Assembly (NCBI GenBank): GCA_947498775.1
Contig: CANMLL010000006.1
Coordinates: 1 to 64,000 of the forward strand
DNA: 64,000 nucleotides
Reading direction: 5' to 3'
Source: an uncultured Aquimarina sp.
GTDB lineage: Bacteria > Bacteroidota > Bacteroidia > Flavobacteriales > Flavobacteriaceae
Shown: piece after piece, positions 8,969 through 17,559 of the stretch
Numbering within the stretch: the stretch's first letter is position 1
Layout of the letters: every line of letters begins with the position of its first letter
The notes under the pieces: model-generated
What the model was told of the DNA's origin: nothing
What the model saw: only the letters and a program-made list of their open reading frames with translations
Database searches by the model: none
Translations under genes and position numbers: made by a program

Positions 8969-10025
8969 TGTATAAAAGATATATTGCCAGGATTCCGAAA
9001 GATATATTAGGAAACCAAACGGCAATTATTGGTGGAAAATCAGATTGGTTTGCCAGTGTTCCTAATACTTTATCAAAAAAGATAAAAAGAAAAGCCAAGG
9101 ATATCCCTACGGCAAGGTTTACCCCCATTCCCCCACGTCTTTTCATTGAAGATACGGCTACTCCAATAATAGTTAGTATAAATGCCGATACAGGTATGCT
9201 CCATCTCTTATACGCAACTACTTTGTATCGATTAATATCTGAGGACCCTCTTTTGCTTTCTTTTTCTATAAACTCGCTCAATTCTGTATAATTAAGAGTT
9301 TCTGCAACATAGGTCACTGGAGTAAATTCATCAATATTGAAAGGTAAAACTGTATCTTTTTTCTTTGCTTTTTCTATAATATCCTCATTTTCGAGCACTC
9401 TTCGCTTCACAAAATCTGTTAATTCATAAATGCTATCCTTAAATGTAATTCTCTTTGCAGATATTTTGGTGTCTAATACATTTCCATTGAAATATTCTAG
9501 AGTAAAGTTGGTAGCAGACTTATCTAGTGGCTTAAAATTATTTGCATACAAAAATATACTATCGTTGAGCTGGCGATACACATTCTTTGTTTCTTGTACT
9601 TTCCGGCCTTTTTTAAGATAAGAATATTTAAATTCATTAAATCCCTGACTGGCTTTTGGTGCTAAAAAAAGCCCCATAACAAGTGCTCCTATGCAAATAA
9701 TAACGGCACCAATCATATAAGGTCTTAAAAACCTCCAGAATGAAACTCCTGAGCTTAAAAAAGCAATGATTTCAGTTTTATTGGCCAATTTAGAGGTAAA
9801 CCAAATAACAGATAAGAATACAAAAAGAGGAAACAACAAATTGGCAAAATAAACTGTAAAATCGAGATAATATCCCACTACGGCATCAAAAGGAACTTTA
9901 TGCTCTAGCATATTATCTATCTTTTCTGAAACATCTACGATTATCCCTATAGGAATAAAAAGTAATATCATCGTAAAAAATGTTCCTAAATATCTTTTGA
10001 GTATGTACCAGTCTAAAATTTTCAA
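8955..10025 (-). CDS. LptF/LptG family permease (YjgP/YjgQ)
   Basis: A transmembrane component of the LPS-export ABC transporter LptB2FG, which extracts lipopolysaccharide from the inner membrane. The 356-residue protein has the family layout: three N-terminal membrane segments (start MKILDWYILKRYLGTF), a periplasmic beta-jellyroll domain (about 130-260) and three C-terminal segments. The KILDxYILKRYLGTF start is typical of the LptG-like member in Flavobacteria. It lies one base after tgt, and tgt, this gene and the EamA transporter form a run in one direction. Confidence 0.9.
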   Translation of the reverse strand: MKILDWYILKRYLGTFFTMILLFIPIGIIVDVSEKIDNMLEHKVPFDAVVGYYLDFTVYFANLLFPLFVFLSVIWFTSKLANKTEIIAFLSSGVSFWRFLRPYMIGAVIICIGALVMGLFLAPKASQGFNEFKYSYLKKGRKVQETKNVYRQLNDSIFLYANNFKPLDKSATNFTLEYFNGNVLDTKISAKRITFKDSIYELTDFVKRRVLENEDIIEKAKKKDTVLPFNIDEFTPVTYVAETLNYTELSEFIEKESKRGSSDINRYKVVAYKRWSIPVSAFILTIIGVAVSSMKRRGGMGVNLAVGISLAFLFIFFDKVLGTLANQSDFPPIIAVWFPNISFGILAIYLLYNAKR

Positions 10026-10026
10026 T

Positions 10027-11157
10027 CTACAATCTTTTGTCCATTTGTTTAACCATTATATTTTTCCAGGAATAAAAATCTCCTGCTAAGATATGTTTTC
10101 TAGCTTCTCTAACCAACCACAGATAAAAACCCAGGTTATGTATTGTAGCAATCTGTCTTCCCAGCATTTCATTGACAGAAAAAAGGTGTCTTAAGTATGC
10201 CTTAGAATACTCAGTATCTACATATGTGATTCCCATTTCATCAATTACTGAAAAATCATCCTCCCACTTTTTGTTCTTTATATTAATTGTGCCGTGAGCT
10301 GTAAAAAGCATTCCATTACGTCCGTTACGAGTTGGCATTACACAATCAAACATATCTACTCCAAGGGCTATGTTTTCCAAGATATTAATGGGAGTTCCAA
10401 CTCCCATTAAATATCTCGGTTTATCTTCTGGTAAAATATCAGTTACTACCTCTGTCATTGCATACATCTCTTCGGCTGGCTCTCCTACAGACAATCCTCC
10501 AATTGCGTTGCCTACTGCTCCGGCATTGGCTATATACTCTGCCGATTGCATTCTAAGATCTTTATATGTACTACCTTGTACTATCGGAAAAAAAGCCTGA
10601 TCATATCCATACTTAACCGGAATTTTTTCTAAATGTTGCATACAACGATCCAACCATCGATGGGTCATATGCATACTACGTTTTGCATAATTGTAGTCAC
10701 AAGGGTAAGGTGTACACTCATCAAAAGCCATAATAATATCAGCACCAATGGTACGTTGAATCTCCATGACATTTTCTGGCGTAAACACATGATAAGAACC
10801 ATCAATATGAGATTTGAACTTTACCCCTTCTTCTTTGATTTTACGATTGGCCGACAGAGAATACACTTGATATCCACCACTATCGGTAAGAATGTTTCGA
10901 TCCCAGTTCATAAACTTATGTAACCCTCCGGCTTTTTCCAAAATTGAGGTTTGTGGTCTTAAATATAAATGATAGGTATTACCAAGAATAACATCTGGGT
11001 TTATATCATTCTTAAGCTCGCGTTGATGGACTCCTTTTACGGTCGCTACGGTACCCACTGGCATAAAAATCGGAGTTTCAATTACCCCATGATCTGTGGT
11101 TATTTTTCCTGCCCTTGCTTTGCTTTGAGGGTCTTTGGACAAAAGGTCAAACTGCAT
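10027..11157 (-). CDS. tgt: Queuine tRNA-ribosyltransferase (Tgt) lacking zinc cysteines
   Basis: Tgt exchanges guanine-34 of GUN-anticodon tRNAs for the queuosine precursor preQ1. The 376-residue chain keeps the catalytic residues: Asp92 in TDSGGYQVYS and Asp271 in FDCVMPTRNGRNG, plus the GGLSVGEP and MGVGTP loops. The C-terminal zinc site is altered: the usual CxCxxC (before the YSRAYLHHL-like stretch) is replaced by MGITYV at about 308-313, although His340 in TIHNLGFY is kept. I recall this may be common in Flavobacteriaceae. The enzyme is probably active. A TATCTTTG box lies at 11178-11185. Confidence 0.95.
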   Translation of the reverse strand: MQFDLLSKDPQSKARAGKITTDHGVIETPIFMPVGTVATVKGVHQRELKNDINPDVILGNTYHLYLRPQTSILEKAGGLHKFMNWDRNILTDSGGYQVYSLSANRKIKEEGVKFKSHIDGSYHVFTPENVMEIQRTIGADIIMAFDECTPYPCDYNYAKRSMHMTHRWLDRCMQHLEKIPVKYGYDQAFFPIVQGSTYKDLRMQSAEYIANAGAVGNAIGGLSVGEPAEEMYAMTEVVTDILPEDKPRYLMGVGTPINILENIALGVDMFDCVMPTRNGRNGMLFTAHGTINIKNKKWEDDFSVIDEMGITYVDTEYSKAYLRHLFSVNEMLGRQIATIHNLGFYLWLVREARKHILAGDFYSWKNIMVKQMDKRL

Positions 11158-11177
11158 ATTTTCTTTTTGATAGAGCG

Positions 11178-11185
11178 CAAAGATA
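11178..11185 (-). promoter_or_regulatory. Putative tgt -7 box
   Basis: Minus-strand TATCTTTG matching TAnnTTTG, 21 bases upstream of the tgt start. It would drive tgt, the LptF/G gene and the EamA gene. Confidence 0.55.
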
Positions 11186-11333
11186 ACTAACTAAAATCAC
11201 ATTGATGAACTTAGGTTTTCGAAAACTTTTCGTTGTTAACAACACTTTCTTAATTAAAAGCTTGGTATACATTTTGTCACTGTATACAAAACCTTTATTT
11301 TTGGGCCTTTATTATCAAGAAATCTGCATTATA

Positions 11334-12179
11334 ATGCCAAAAACAAAACAATTAGAAGATTTTGCAACGCAAGTACGTAGAGATATTCTACGCCAGGTGC
11401 ATAAAGTAAACTCAGGACATCCAGGTGGTTCTCTAGGCTGTACAGAATTTTTTGTCGCCCTTTATCAAGAAATCATGGATAGAAAAGGTGATTTTGACAT
11501 GGATGGAATAGGAGAAGATATTTTCTTCCTTTCTAACGGACATATCTCGCCAGTGTATTATAGTGTGTTGGCCAGAAGCGGATATTTTCCTGTAGAAGAG
11601 TTAAACACCTTTAGACTTATTAATAGTAGGCTACAGGGACATCCTACTACCCATGAAGGCCTTCCTGGTATTCGTATTGCTTCTGGTTCTTTGGGGCAAG
11701 GAATGTCTGTGGCTTTAGGTGCTGCACAAGCAAAAAAATTGAATAACGACGATCATTTGGTGTATAGTTTACATGGAGATGGAGAATTGCAAGAAGGTCA
11801 AAACTGGGAAGCAATCATGTATGCCGCCGGAAAAAATGTTGACAATCTAATCGCTACTATTGATCTTAACGGGCAACAAATTGATGGGTCTACAGATGAT
11901 GTACTTCCTATGGGCGATGTGAAAGCAAAATTTGAAGCTTTTGGTTGGGATGTAATGGAAATTAAGGAAGGAAACAACATCACCGCTGTGATCGAAGGAT
12001 TAAAAGAAGCTAAAACCAGAACCGGAAAAAGAAAACCGGTTTGTATACTACTGCACACCGTAATGGGGCATGGAGTTGATTTTATGATGCATACCCACGC
12101 TTGGCATGGTAAAGCTCCAAATGATGAACAATTAGAAATAGGTTTAGCACAAAATCCTGAAACGCTTGGGGATTATTAA
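11334..12179 (+). CDS. Transketolase, N-terminal (TPP-binding) subunit
   Basis: The first half of a split transketolase, which moves two-carbon units between sugar phosphates in the non-oxidative pentose phosphate pathway. The 281-residue chain has HPGGSLGCTEFFVAL, GSLGQGMSVALGAA and the TPP/metal motif GDGELQEGQNWEA. The open frame extends 44 codons upstream, but MPKTKQLEDFA at 11334 is the homologous start. The second subunit follows after 21 bases. Split transketolases are widespread in Bacteroidota. Confidence 0.93.
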   Translation: MPKTKQLEDFATQVRRDILRQVHKVNSGHPGGSLGCTEFFVALYQEIMDRKGDFDMDGIGEDIFFLSNGHISPVYYSVLARSGYFPVEELNTFRLINSRLQGHPTTHEGLPGIRIASGSLGQGMSVALGAAQAKKLNNDDHLVYSLHGDGELQEGQNWEAIMYAAGKNVDNLIATIDLNGQQIDGSTDDVLPMGDVKAKFEAFGWDVMEIKEGNNITAVIEGLKEAKTRTGKRKPVCILLHTVMGHGVDFMMHTHAWHGKAPNDEQLEIGLAQNPETLGDY

Positions 12180-12200
12180 TTCGTCCAAATTAAAAAGAAA

Positions 12201-13154
12201 ATGAAAAAATATATAGATACAGGAAAAAAGGATACTCGTTCAGGTTTTGGAGCTGGTTTGGAAGAACTAGGTAAAACCAACGAAAATGTTGTTGCGCTAT
12301 GTGCCGATTTGATAGGTTCATTAAAAATGGATGCATTTATTGCCAACAACCCAGAGCGATTTTTTCAGATAGGAATTGCAGAAGCTAACATGATGGGTAT
12401 TGCTGCCGGATTAACTATTGGCGGTAAAATTCCTTTTACAGGTACATTTGCCAATTTCTCTACCGGACGCGTTTATGATCAAATTCGTCAATCTATTGCC
12501 TATAGTGGCAAAAATGTAAAAATTTGCGCTTCACATGCTGGTTTGACTCTGGGTGAAGATGGAGCCACTCATCAAATATTGGAGGATATTGGTTTGATGA
12601 AGATGTTACCAGGGATGACGGTAATAAATACATGCGATTATAATCAAACCAAAGCCGCCACTATAGCGATCGCAGATCACGAAGGGCCCGTATATCTTCG
12701 ATTTGGAAGACCCAAAGTAGCTAACTTCACTGAAGAAGATCAGAAATTCGAGATTGGAAAAGCTGTAATACTACAAGAAGGCACCGATGTTACTATTGTA
12801 GCTACTGGTCACTTGGTATGGGAAGCTTTACAGGCTGCAGAGTCTTTACATGAACAAGGTATTAGTGCTGAAGTGATTAACATTCACACTATCAAACCTT
12901 TGGATGATGAAGCTATCCTAAATTCTGTAAAGAAAACAGGATGTATTGTTACCGCAGAAGAACATAACTTTTTGGGAGGTCTAGGAGAAAGTGTTTCTAG
13001 AGTATTGACAAAAAATCTACCTACTCCACAAGAATTTATAGCTACCAATGATACCTTTGGAGAAAGTGGAACACCTGATCAACTTATGGAAAAATATGGC
13101 TTAAATGCCGAAGCGATTCATAATGCGGTTCTTAAAGTTATAAAAAGAAAATAA
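12201..13154 (+). CDS. Transketolase, C-terminal (pyrimidine-binding) subunit
   Basis: The second subunit, 317 residues, supplies the pyrimidine-binding domain and the C-terminal domain of transketolase. Conserved parts include RSGFGAGLEELGK, FFQIGIAEANMMGIAAGL with the catalytic Glu, SHAGLTLGEDGATHQ, and a C-terminal domain with THxxKPLD-like IHTIKPLDDEAI and AEEHNFLGGLG. It is co-transcribed with the first subunit and ends at a clear hairpin terminator. Confidence 0.93.
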   Translation: MKKYIDTGKKDTRSGFGAGLEELGKTNENVVALCADLIGSLKMDAFIANNPERFFQIGIAEANMMGIAAGLTIGGKIPFTGTFANFSTGRVYDQIRQSIAYSGKNVKICASHAGLTLGEDGATHQILEDIGLMKMLPGMTVINTCDYNQTKAATIAIADHEGPVYLRFGRPKVANFTEEDQKFEIGKAVILQEGTDVTIVATGHLVWEALQAAESLHEQGISAEVINIHTIKPLDDEAILNSVKKTGCIVTAEEHNFLGGLGESVSRVLTKNLPTPQEFIATNDTFGESGTPDQLMEKYGLNAEAIHNAVLKVIKRK

Positions 13155-13179
13155 GAGAGCGTCAACTATTGAAAATAGT

Positions 13180-13208
13180 AAAGTCTTCTGACACTATCAG
13201 AAGGCTTT
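13180..13208 (+). terminator. Terminator after the transketolase genes
   Basis: Stem AAAGTCTTCTGA/TCAGAAGGCTTT with a 5-nt loop and one wobble position, followed by CTGCTTTTTATT. Confidence 0.8.
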
Positions 13209-13366
13209 CTGCTTTTTATTCGACCTATTTTATACTTGAATTATACTCCAAAAAAGGTTTTGGCAGGTTTTTTGTTACCTAGAGTAAAAATAGATTATAA
13301 ACGTTTCTAAATCTACTAGCCATCACACCAAAATCATCTTTATTTATTAATCAAAAATTATTTACA

Positions 13367-13954
13367 ATGAAAAATGTAGTTGTTTTTTTTATTCTATTTA
13401 GCTCCTGTGCTCTTTTTGCACAAGAGAAAAAACTCACTTTTGGAGTAAAGGCCGGTCTTAATTATGGCGACAATGGTAGGATTGAAGTCTCTGACATTAC
13501 TAACGCAAGAGCCGATGACCGCATTGGCTACCATTTTGGAGTGTTTTTAAGAGGAAACCTAACAGATAATATCTACATCAAGCCAGAACTACAATATACC
13601 GTAAACAATAGTACCTATGATAATGTTTCGGGGGTAGACCTAGATTACAATATTCAAAAATTAGATATGCCTATTCTTGTAGGGGTCTCTATTTTAGGAC
13701 CCATACATGTTTTTGGAGGCCCTTCACTTCAATACATGGTAGAAAACGACCTAGAAGATGTACGATTAGGAGATGTTAAAAACGAGTTTACCGTTGGATT
13801 ACAATTTGGTGCCGGTATACAAATTGGTAGTCTTAATGCCGATATACGATACGAGCGAGGACTTAGCAAAAACCGTGCAGAATCAATAGACCAAAGTATA
13901 AGGGTAGATTCTAGACCAAACCAAGTAATCTTAGGATTAGCATTAGACCTTTAA
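13367..13954 (+). CDS. Small outer-membrane beta-barrel protein
   Basis: A 195-residue protein with a signal peptide (cleavage after LFAQ) and alternating-residue beta strands (FGVKAGLNYG, YIKPELQYTV, VFGGPSLQYMV, FGAGIQIGSLNADIRYERGL). It ends in ILGLALDL, as expected of a PorT-like/OmpA-like barrel of about eight strands. No specific function can be given. It is a single gene sharing a bidirectional terminator with the next gene. Confidence 0.75.
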   Translation: MKNVVVFFILFSSCALFAQEKKLTFGVKAGLNYGDNGRIEVSDITNARADDRIGYHFGVFLRGNLTDNIYIKPELQYTVNNSTYDNVSGVDLDYNIQKLDMPILVGVSILGPIHVFGGPSLQYMVENDLEDVRLGDVKNEFTVGLQFGAGIQIGSLNADIRYERGLSKNRAESIDQSIRVDSRPNQVILGLALDL

Positions 13955-13961
13955 TGTTTAT

Positions 13962-14003
13962 AACAAAAACTCCGGCCATAATTAGTAGGCCGGAGTTTTT
14001 GTT
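13962..14003. terminator. Bidirectional terminator
   Basis: Perfect 16-bp stem AACAAAAACTCCGGCC/GGCCGGAGTTTTTGTT with a 10-nt loop. It serves the beta-barrel gene on plus and the FKBP-like gene on minus, whose stop codon it touches. Confidence 0.92.
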
Positions 14004-15276
14004 ATTGTTCATTTTTTAAGTCTCTATCATCAGGATCCAAATGATTTGGGGTTCCATCGCCATCATCATCATAAAAGGTGATTTCGTCCAAAGTAACGAC
14101 ACCATCGTCTTTTGCTCCTGCTACCAAAGTAATCTCATCGCGGGTTAAAGTACCATCATTATCGTCATCGGCATCAATATAATTAGGATCACCGTCTCCA
14201 TCAGTATTATCGTCGGCATCTAATACATTTCTGTCATTATCTAAATCCTCAAGATACGATGGGATGCCATCTCGATCATGGTCTGACTCATTAACACCAT
14301 ACAACTGCATACTAAATATTAATGGTGAATATACCGGAATATCATTTGGAGAAGCACTGAAATAGGCAAGTCCGGAAGGTATAAATACCACAAAATTCGC
14401 AAAATCATCATTATAATTTACTGTACCGTCGTTATTTTCTACAAATCCAGACGCTCCTTTGTAATCAACTAAAGCTTCTTTAAAACCAAGAATAAGAGAC
14501 CTGGAAGGATCAGGATTAGATAAATCAAACCAACTTGGATTTACTCGACTATCGAATACTCTACGATTTGGATCATTATTATCTACAGGATCTTTAGCAT
14601 CTATGATACCATCACCATCAGTATCTTGTTTGGTACCAACATCATTTTCGTCAATCACTCCATCATCATTCGAATCAATTCTATCCACTTGACCGTCGCC
14701 GTCAGCATCAGCATCACTATCATCTGCAATCCCATCACCATCTTCGTCTGTTCTGACTTCGTCTTGCCCGTCCACTTCAATTACATCAGCTTCACCATCA
14801 CTATCTGCATCAACATCTGCAGAATCCGGAATGCCATCTCCATCTCTATCTTGATAATCGTAAAACATTTCTCCTCTGTAGGTTATGGCCGTAGAATCTG
14901 CAAATGTAGGTTGTCTTTCTGTGGCAGATCCTCTGTTTAAATTTAAAAAATATAGGGTGTAATCTACATCATTACTCCTTAAGATTTTAGTTTCTAACGA
15001 ATCCGATTGACTTATAGGTTGACGATTACTATTTTCTCCTGCAATGGTATCAAACAATGCTATTTTATAATCTGGATTAACTGGATTATCTATTAGTGTA
15101 TAAAAATGCGTATCTAAGTAATTCTTAATCACTTCAACTTCATCTGCTTGTTGCTCTGCTCTATCTCGTGGTGGTTCGATACTGCCACCACCGGTGTTAT
15201 TGTCATCGTCATTATTACAGGCATATAAAGCTACGATAGCAATTACAATACTGCAACCATATTTTCTTACATTCAT
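14002..15276 (-). CDS. FKBP-like lipoprotein with inserted Asp-rich (thrombospondin type-3-like) repeats
   Basis: A 424-residue lipoprotein (lipobox Cys20, then an Asp/Asn run). The segment with GASGFVENNDGTVNYNDDF, FVVFIPSGLAYF and PVYSPLIFSMQLY matches the FKBP-type peptidyl-prolyl isomerase family found across Flavobacteriia. Between the N-terminal part and that domain, and again at the C-terminus, are many DxDxDG(x)xD units (about residues 140-240 and 335-424), typical of calcium-binding thrombospondin type-3 repeats. It likely acts in the periplasm or on the outer-membrane surface, with Ca2+ rigidifying the repeats. Whether the isomerase site is functional cannot be told. Confidence 0.75.
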   Translation of the reverse strand: MNVRKYGCSIVIAIVALYACNNDDDNNTGGGSIEPPRDRAEQQADEVEVIKNYLDTHFYTLIDNPVNPDYKIALFDTIAGENSNRQPISQSDSLETKILRSNDVDYTLYFLNLNRGSATERQPTFADSTAITYRGEMFYDYQDRDGDGIPDSADVDADSDGEADVIEVDGQDEVRTDEDGDGIADDSDADADGDGQVDRIDSNDDGVIDENDVGTKQDTDGDGIIDAKDPVDNNDPNRRVFDSRVNPSWFDLSNPDPSRSLILGFKEALVDYKGASGFVENNDGTVNYNDDFANFVVFIPSGLAYFSASPNDIPVYSPLIFSMQLYGVNESDHDRDGIPSYLEDLDNDRNVLDADDNTDGDGDPNYIDADDDNDGTLTRDEITLVAGAKDDGVVTLDEITFYDDDGDGTPNHLDPDDRDLKNEQ

Positions 15277-15365
15277 CTAATTACTTTTTTGAGGGCGCAA
15301 GATACGATTTTCTTGTACTTTTGTTTAAAAATTATTTAATATAAAACGTATTTTAATCATTTTTT

Positions 15366-15758
15366 ATGCGAGTTGACAAATATTTATGGTGTATCAGATA
15401 CTTCAAAACCAGAAGTATTGCTACAAAAGCTTGCAAAGAAGGTAAAGTAAGAGTAAATGGAGATCTTATTAAACCTTCCAGAGAAATCTATCCATTGGAT
15501 AAAATTACCGTTCGTAAAAACCAAGTTAACTATGAACTCGTTGTATTAGATACTCCAGATAGCCGTATTGGGGCTAAACTTGTTGATATTTATCGTAAAG
15601 ACACCACTCCAGAAGAATCGTTGCAAAAATTGGGTCTTTTAAAGTATTCTAAAGACTATTATCGCAAAAAAGGCACAGGAAGGCCTACAAAAAAAGATCG
15701 CAGAGATATCGATGATTGGTTTATTGAAGGTGGAGATGAAAAAAATGAAGAAGAATAA
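15366..15758 (+). CDS. S4-domain RNA-binding protein (Hsp15-like)
   Basis: A 130-residue protein with an N-terminal S4 domain (MRVDKYLWCIRYFKTRSIAT, then GKVRVNGDLIKPSREI). The S4 fold binds structured RNA. The closest functional relative is Hsp15/HslR, which binds stalled 50S subunits carrying a peptidyl-tRNA. The C-terminal third is basic (KKGTGRPTKKDRRD) and may add RNA contacts. It is followed by a separate PRTase gene after 127 bases. Confidence 0.85.
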   Translation: MRVDKYLWCIRYFKTRSIATKACKEGKVRVNGDLIKPSREIYPLDKITVRKNQVNYELVVLDTPDSRIGAKLVDIYRKDTTPEESLQKLGLLKYSKDYYRKKGTGRPTKKDRRDIDDWFIEGGDEKNEEE

Positions 15759-15885
15759 AAATTATCAAATGTTTCAGTATAAAGTTATTGTAAATCTATT
15801 ATTCCGTCATGAAATAAAAGTATATTCGTATTTAATCTTCAAAAGATAATTGTTTATGTTGTTATTACCAATCTAAAGTCATACT

Positions 15886-16386
15886 ATGCGACCACAATCT
15901 AATATCATTCTTACTCATGAGCAAATACAACATAAAATAAAACGTATCGCTCATCAGATTTATGAAACCAATGTAAATGAAAAGGAAATTGTTATTGCTG
16001 GAATTGCAAAAAATGGATATGTTTTTGCCCAACGGTTAAAAGAAATTTTGGAAGATATATCGGATATCGAGATACTATTATGCAAGGTATCAATGAATAA
16101 AAAATCCCCCCAAAATACAGTTACCACTTCAATAGAACCCAAAGAATATCAGAATAAACCATTAATCCTTGCCGATGATGTACTTAATTCGGGTACCGCT
16201 CTTATTTATGGTGTAAAGCATTTTTTGGATGTTCCTCTTACCAGATTCAAAACAGCAGTATTAGTAAATAGAAATCACAAAAAATACCCTATTAAAGCAG
16301 ATTTTAAAGGAATTTCTTTATCAACATCGCTTCATGAACATGTGATCGTTAAATTTGGAGACCAAGATATTGCTATATTACAATAA
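15886..16386 (+). CDS. Phosphoribosyltransferase family protein
   Basis: A type-I phosphoribosyltransferase of 166 residues. The PRPP-binding loop is LADDVLNSGTAL, a PyrR/Hpt-like version, and IVIAGIAKNGYVFAQRL forms the pyrophosphate loop. The closest named family is PyrR-like bifunctional pyrimidine regulator/uracil PRTase, but the RNA-binding role of PyrR cannot be assumed. Its last nine bases overlap the end of shikimate kinase on the opposite strand. Confidence 0.8.
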   Translation: MRPQSNIILTHEQIQHKIKRIAHQIYETNVNEKEIVIAGIAKNGYVFAQRLKEILEDISDIEILLCKVSMNKKSPQNTVTTSIEPKEYQNKPLILADDVLNSGTALIYGVKHFLDVPLTRFKTAVLVNRNHKKYPIKADFKGISLSTSLHEHVIVKFGDQDIAILQ

Positions 16387-16899
16387 TAAAGAAATACTTT
16401 CTTCAATAATTTGATTTGCATCTTTTTTATCTGTTGCAATTTTGTAGTCTGCTTGATTGTAATAAAATGACCTCTCGAATAGATGTTTTCTAATAAAATC
16501 TTTAAGCTCATCCGATGTCTGCAGGTGAGCTATTAAGGGGCGCTTGCTGCGCTCTTTAAACAACCTCTTTGTTAATTCCTGGAGTGAAGTCTGTAAATAA
16601 ATACTTTTTATATTCTTATTTTTCTTCACAATTTCAAGATTACCCGTAAAACATGGTGTACCACCGCCCAAAGAAATAACTGCATCTTTATAGGTATCTA
16701 AAACCTCTTCTAAATAGAAGGATTCTTTTTTTCTAAAATATATTTCTCCTTTTTCCTCAAAAATCTTTGGAATTGATTTTTTTTCCTGAATTTCTATGTA
16801 ATGGTCCAAGTCTATATACTGAATCTTCATTTTTTCAGACAATCCCTTACCAATCAATGATTTTCCGCTCCCCATATATCCCATCAAAACTATATTCAT
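16378..16899 (-). CDS. aroK: Shikimate kinase
   Basis: Shikimate kinase phosphorylates shikimate at the 3-OH in the chorismate pathway. The 173-residue protein has Walker A GYMGSGKS (7-14), the shikimate-binding Asp in DLDHYIE, the FRKKE Arg, GGGTPCF, and the lid Arg in KERSKRPLIA. It converges on the PRTase with a 9-base 3' overlap and no separate terminator. Confidence 0.93.
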   Translation of the reverse strand: MNIVLMGYMGSGKSLIGKGLSEKMKIQYIDLDHYIEIQEKKSIPKIFEEKGEIYFRKKESFYLEEVLDTYKDAVISLGGGTPCFTGNLEIVKKNKNIKSIYLQTSLQELTKRLFKERSKRPLIAHLQTSDELKDFIRKHLFERSFYYNQADYKIATDKKDANQIIEESISLLL

Positions 16900-16973
16900 A
16901 CTTTCAAAATTAAATAGATATTGCTTAAAAAGAATATCATTTTAAACAAAACACAAATTTATATCAATTTCTT

Positions 16974-17004
16974 CTTGAAAAATAAATTATTGATAGTATA
17001 TTTG
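16974..17004 (+). promoter_or_regulatory. Promoter of the first tRNA-Lys
   Basis: A -33-like CTTG (16974-16977) and a perfect TATATTTG -7 box (16997-17004) are separated by 19 bases, the spacing of Bacteroidota housekeeping promoters. The mature tRNA starts 26 bases downstream. Confidence 0.75.
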
Positions 17005-17029
17005 CACCCGCATTGAGAGAAAAATGCAT

Positions 17030-17102
17030 GACCTGGTAGCTCAGTTGGTAGAGCATCTCCCTTTTAAGGAGAGGGTCCTGGGTTCGAGCCCCAGCCCGGT
17101 CA
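17030..17102 (+). tRNA. tRNA-Lys (UUU), copy 1, with one acceptor mismatch
   Basis: A 73-nt cloverleaf with anticodon loop CUUUUAA (anticodon UUU), the usual TTCGAGC T-loop context and discriminator A; CCA is not encoded. The acceptor stem GACCTGG pairs with CCCGGTC except for a T-C mismatch at the fifth pair. The second copy at 17275 has a normal T-A pair there. Confidence 0.95.
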
Positions 17103-17173
17103 CAAATAGTTAAATAATGATCAAGTTGTAATTGTTATTTATCAAAATATAAAGTGATTTTGGTAAGAAGTCT

Positions 17174-17217
17174 GTCCTGAGCGAAGTCGAAGGAAGTCCC
17201 AGCCCGTTCACAAACAG
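17174..17217 (+). repeat. tRNA-Lys 3'-end fragment joined to a short repeat
   Basis: CCCAGCCCGTTCACAAACAG at 17198-17217 matches 18 of 20 bases of the tRNA-Lys 3' end and flank at 17090-17109. It is preceded at 17174-17197 by GTCCTGAGCGAAGTCGAAGG-type sequence, which I recall as a widespread short intergenic repeat. The arrangement looks like a decayed third tRNA copy whose T-arm was replaced, or a recombination scar. Confidence 0.6.
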
Positions 17218-17274
17218 GTGAATATTAATTTTATATTCAAGTTCTTTTAAAATCTTTTGACAGCTAATATCAAT

Positions 17275-17347
17275 GACCTGGTAGCTCAGTTGGTAGAGCA
17301 TCTCCCTTTTAAGGAGAGGGTCCTGGGTTCGAGCCCCAGCCAGGTCA
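17275..17347 (+). tRNA. tRNA-Lys (UUU), copy 2
   Basis: The same 73-nt cloverleaf as copy 1, anticodon UUU, differing only at the 3' side of the acceptor stem (CCAGGTC), which here pairs completely with GACCTGG. Confidence 0.97.
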
Positions 17348-17420
17348 CTAAAAAGTATCGTATGTCTACGGTACTTTTTCAGTTTTATAGTATATTTATA
17401 GCTATAAGCATCCTATTTAT

Positions 17421-17504
17421 GCCCAGGTGCTGGAACTGGTAGACAGGCATGGTTGAGGGCCATGTGTCCATTAGGGCGTATGGGTTCGACTCCCATTCTG
17501 GGCA
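17421..17504 (+). tRNA. tRNA-Leu (GAG)
   Basis: An 84-nt class-II tRNA with acceptor GCCCAGG/TCTGGGC, anticodon stem CATGG/CCATG, loop TTGAGGG (anticodon GAG, reading CUC/CUU), a long variable arm and T-arm ATGGG-TTCGACT-CCCAT. The discriminator is A. Confidence 0.95.
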
Positions 17505-17559
17505 CTTTACAAAACTTGCACGAAATTCGTGTGATTCATAGTATGTATATACCAGAAGT

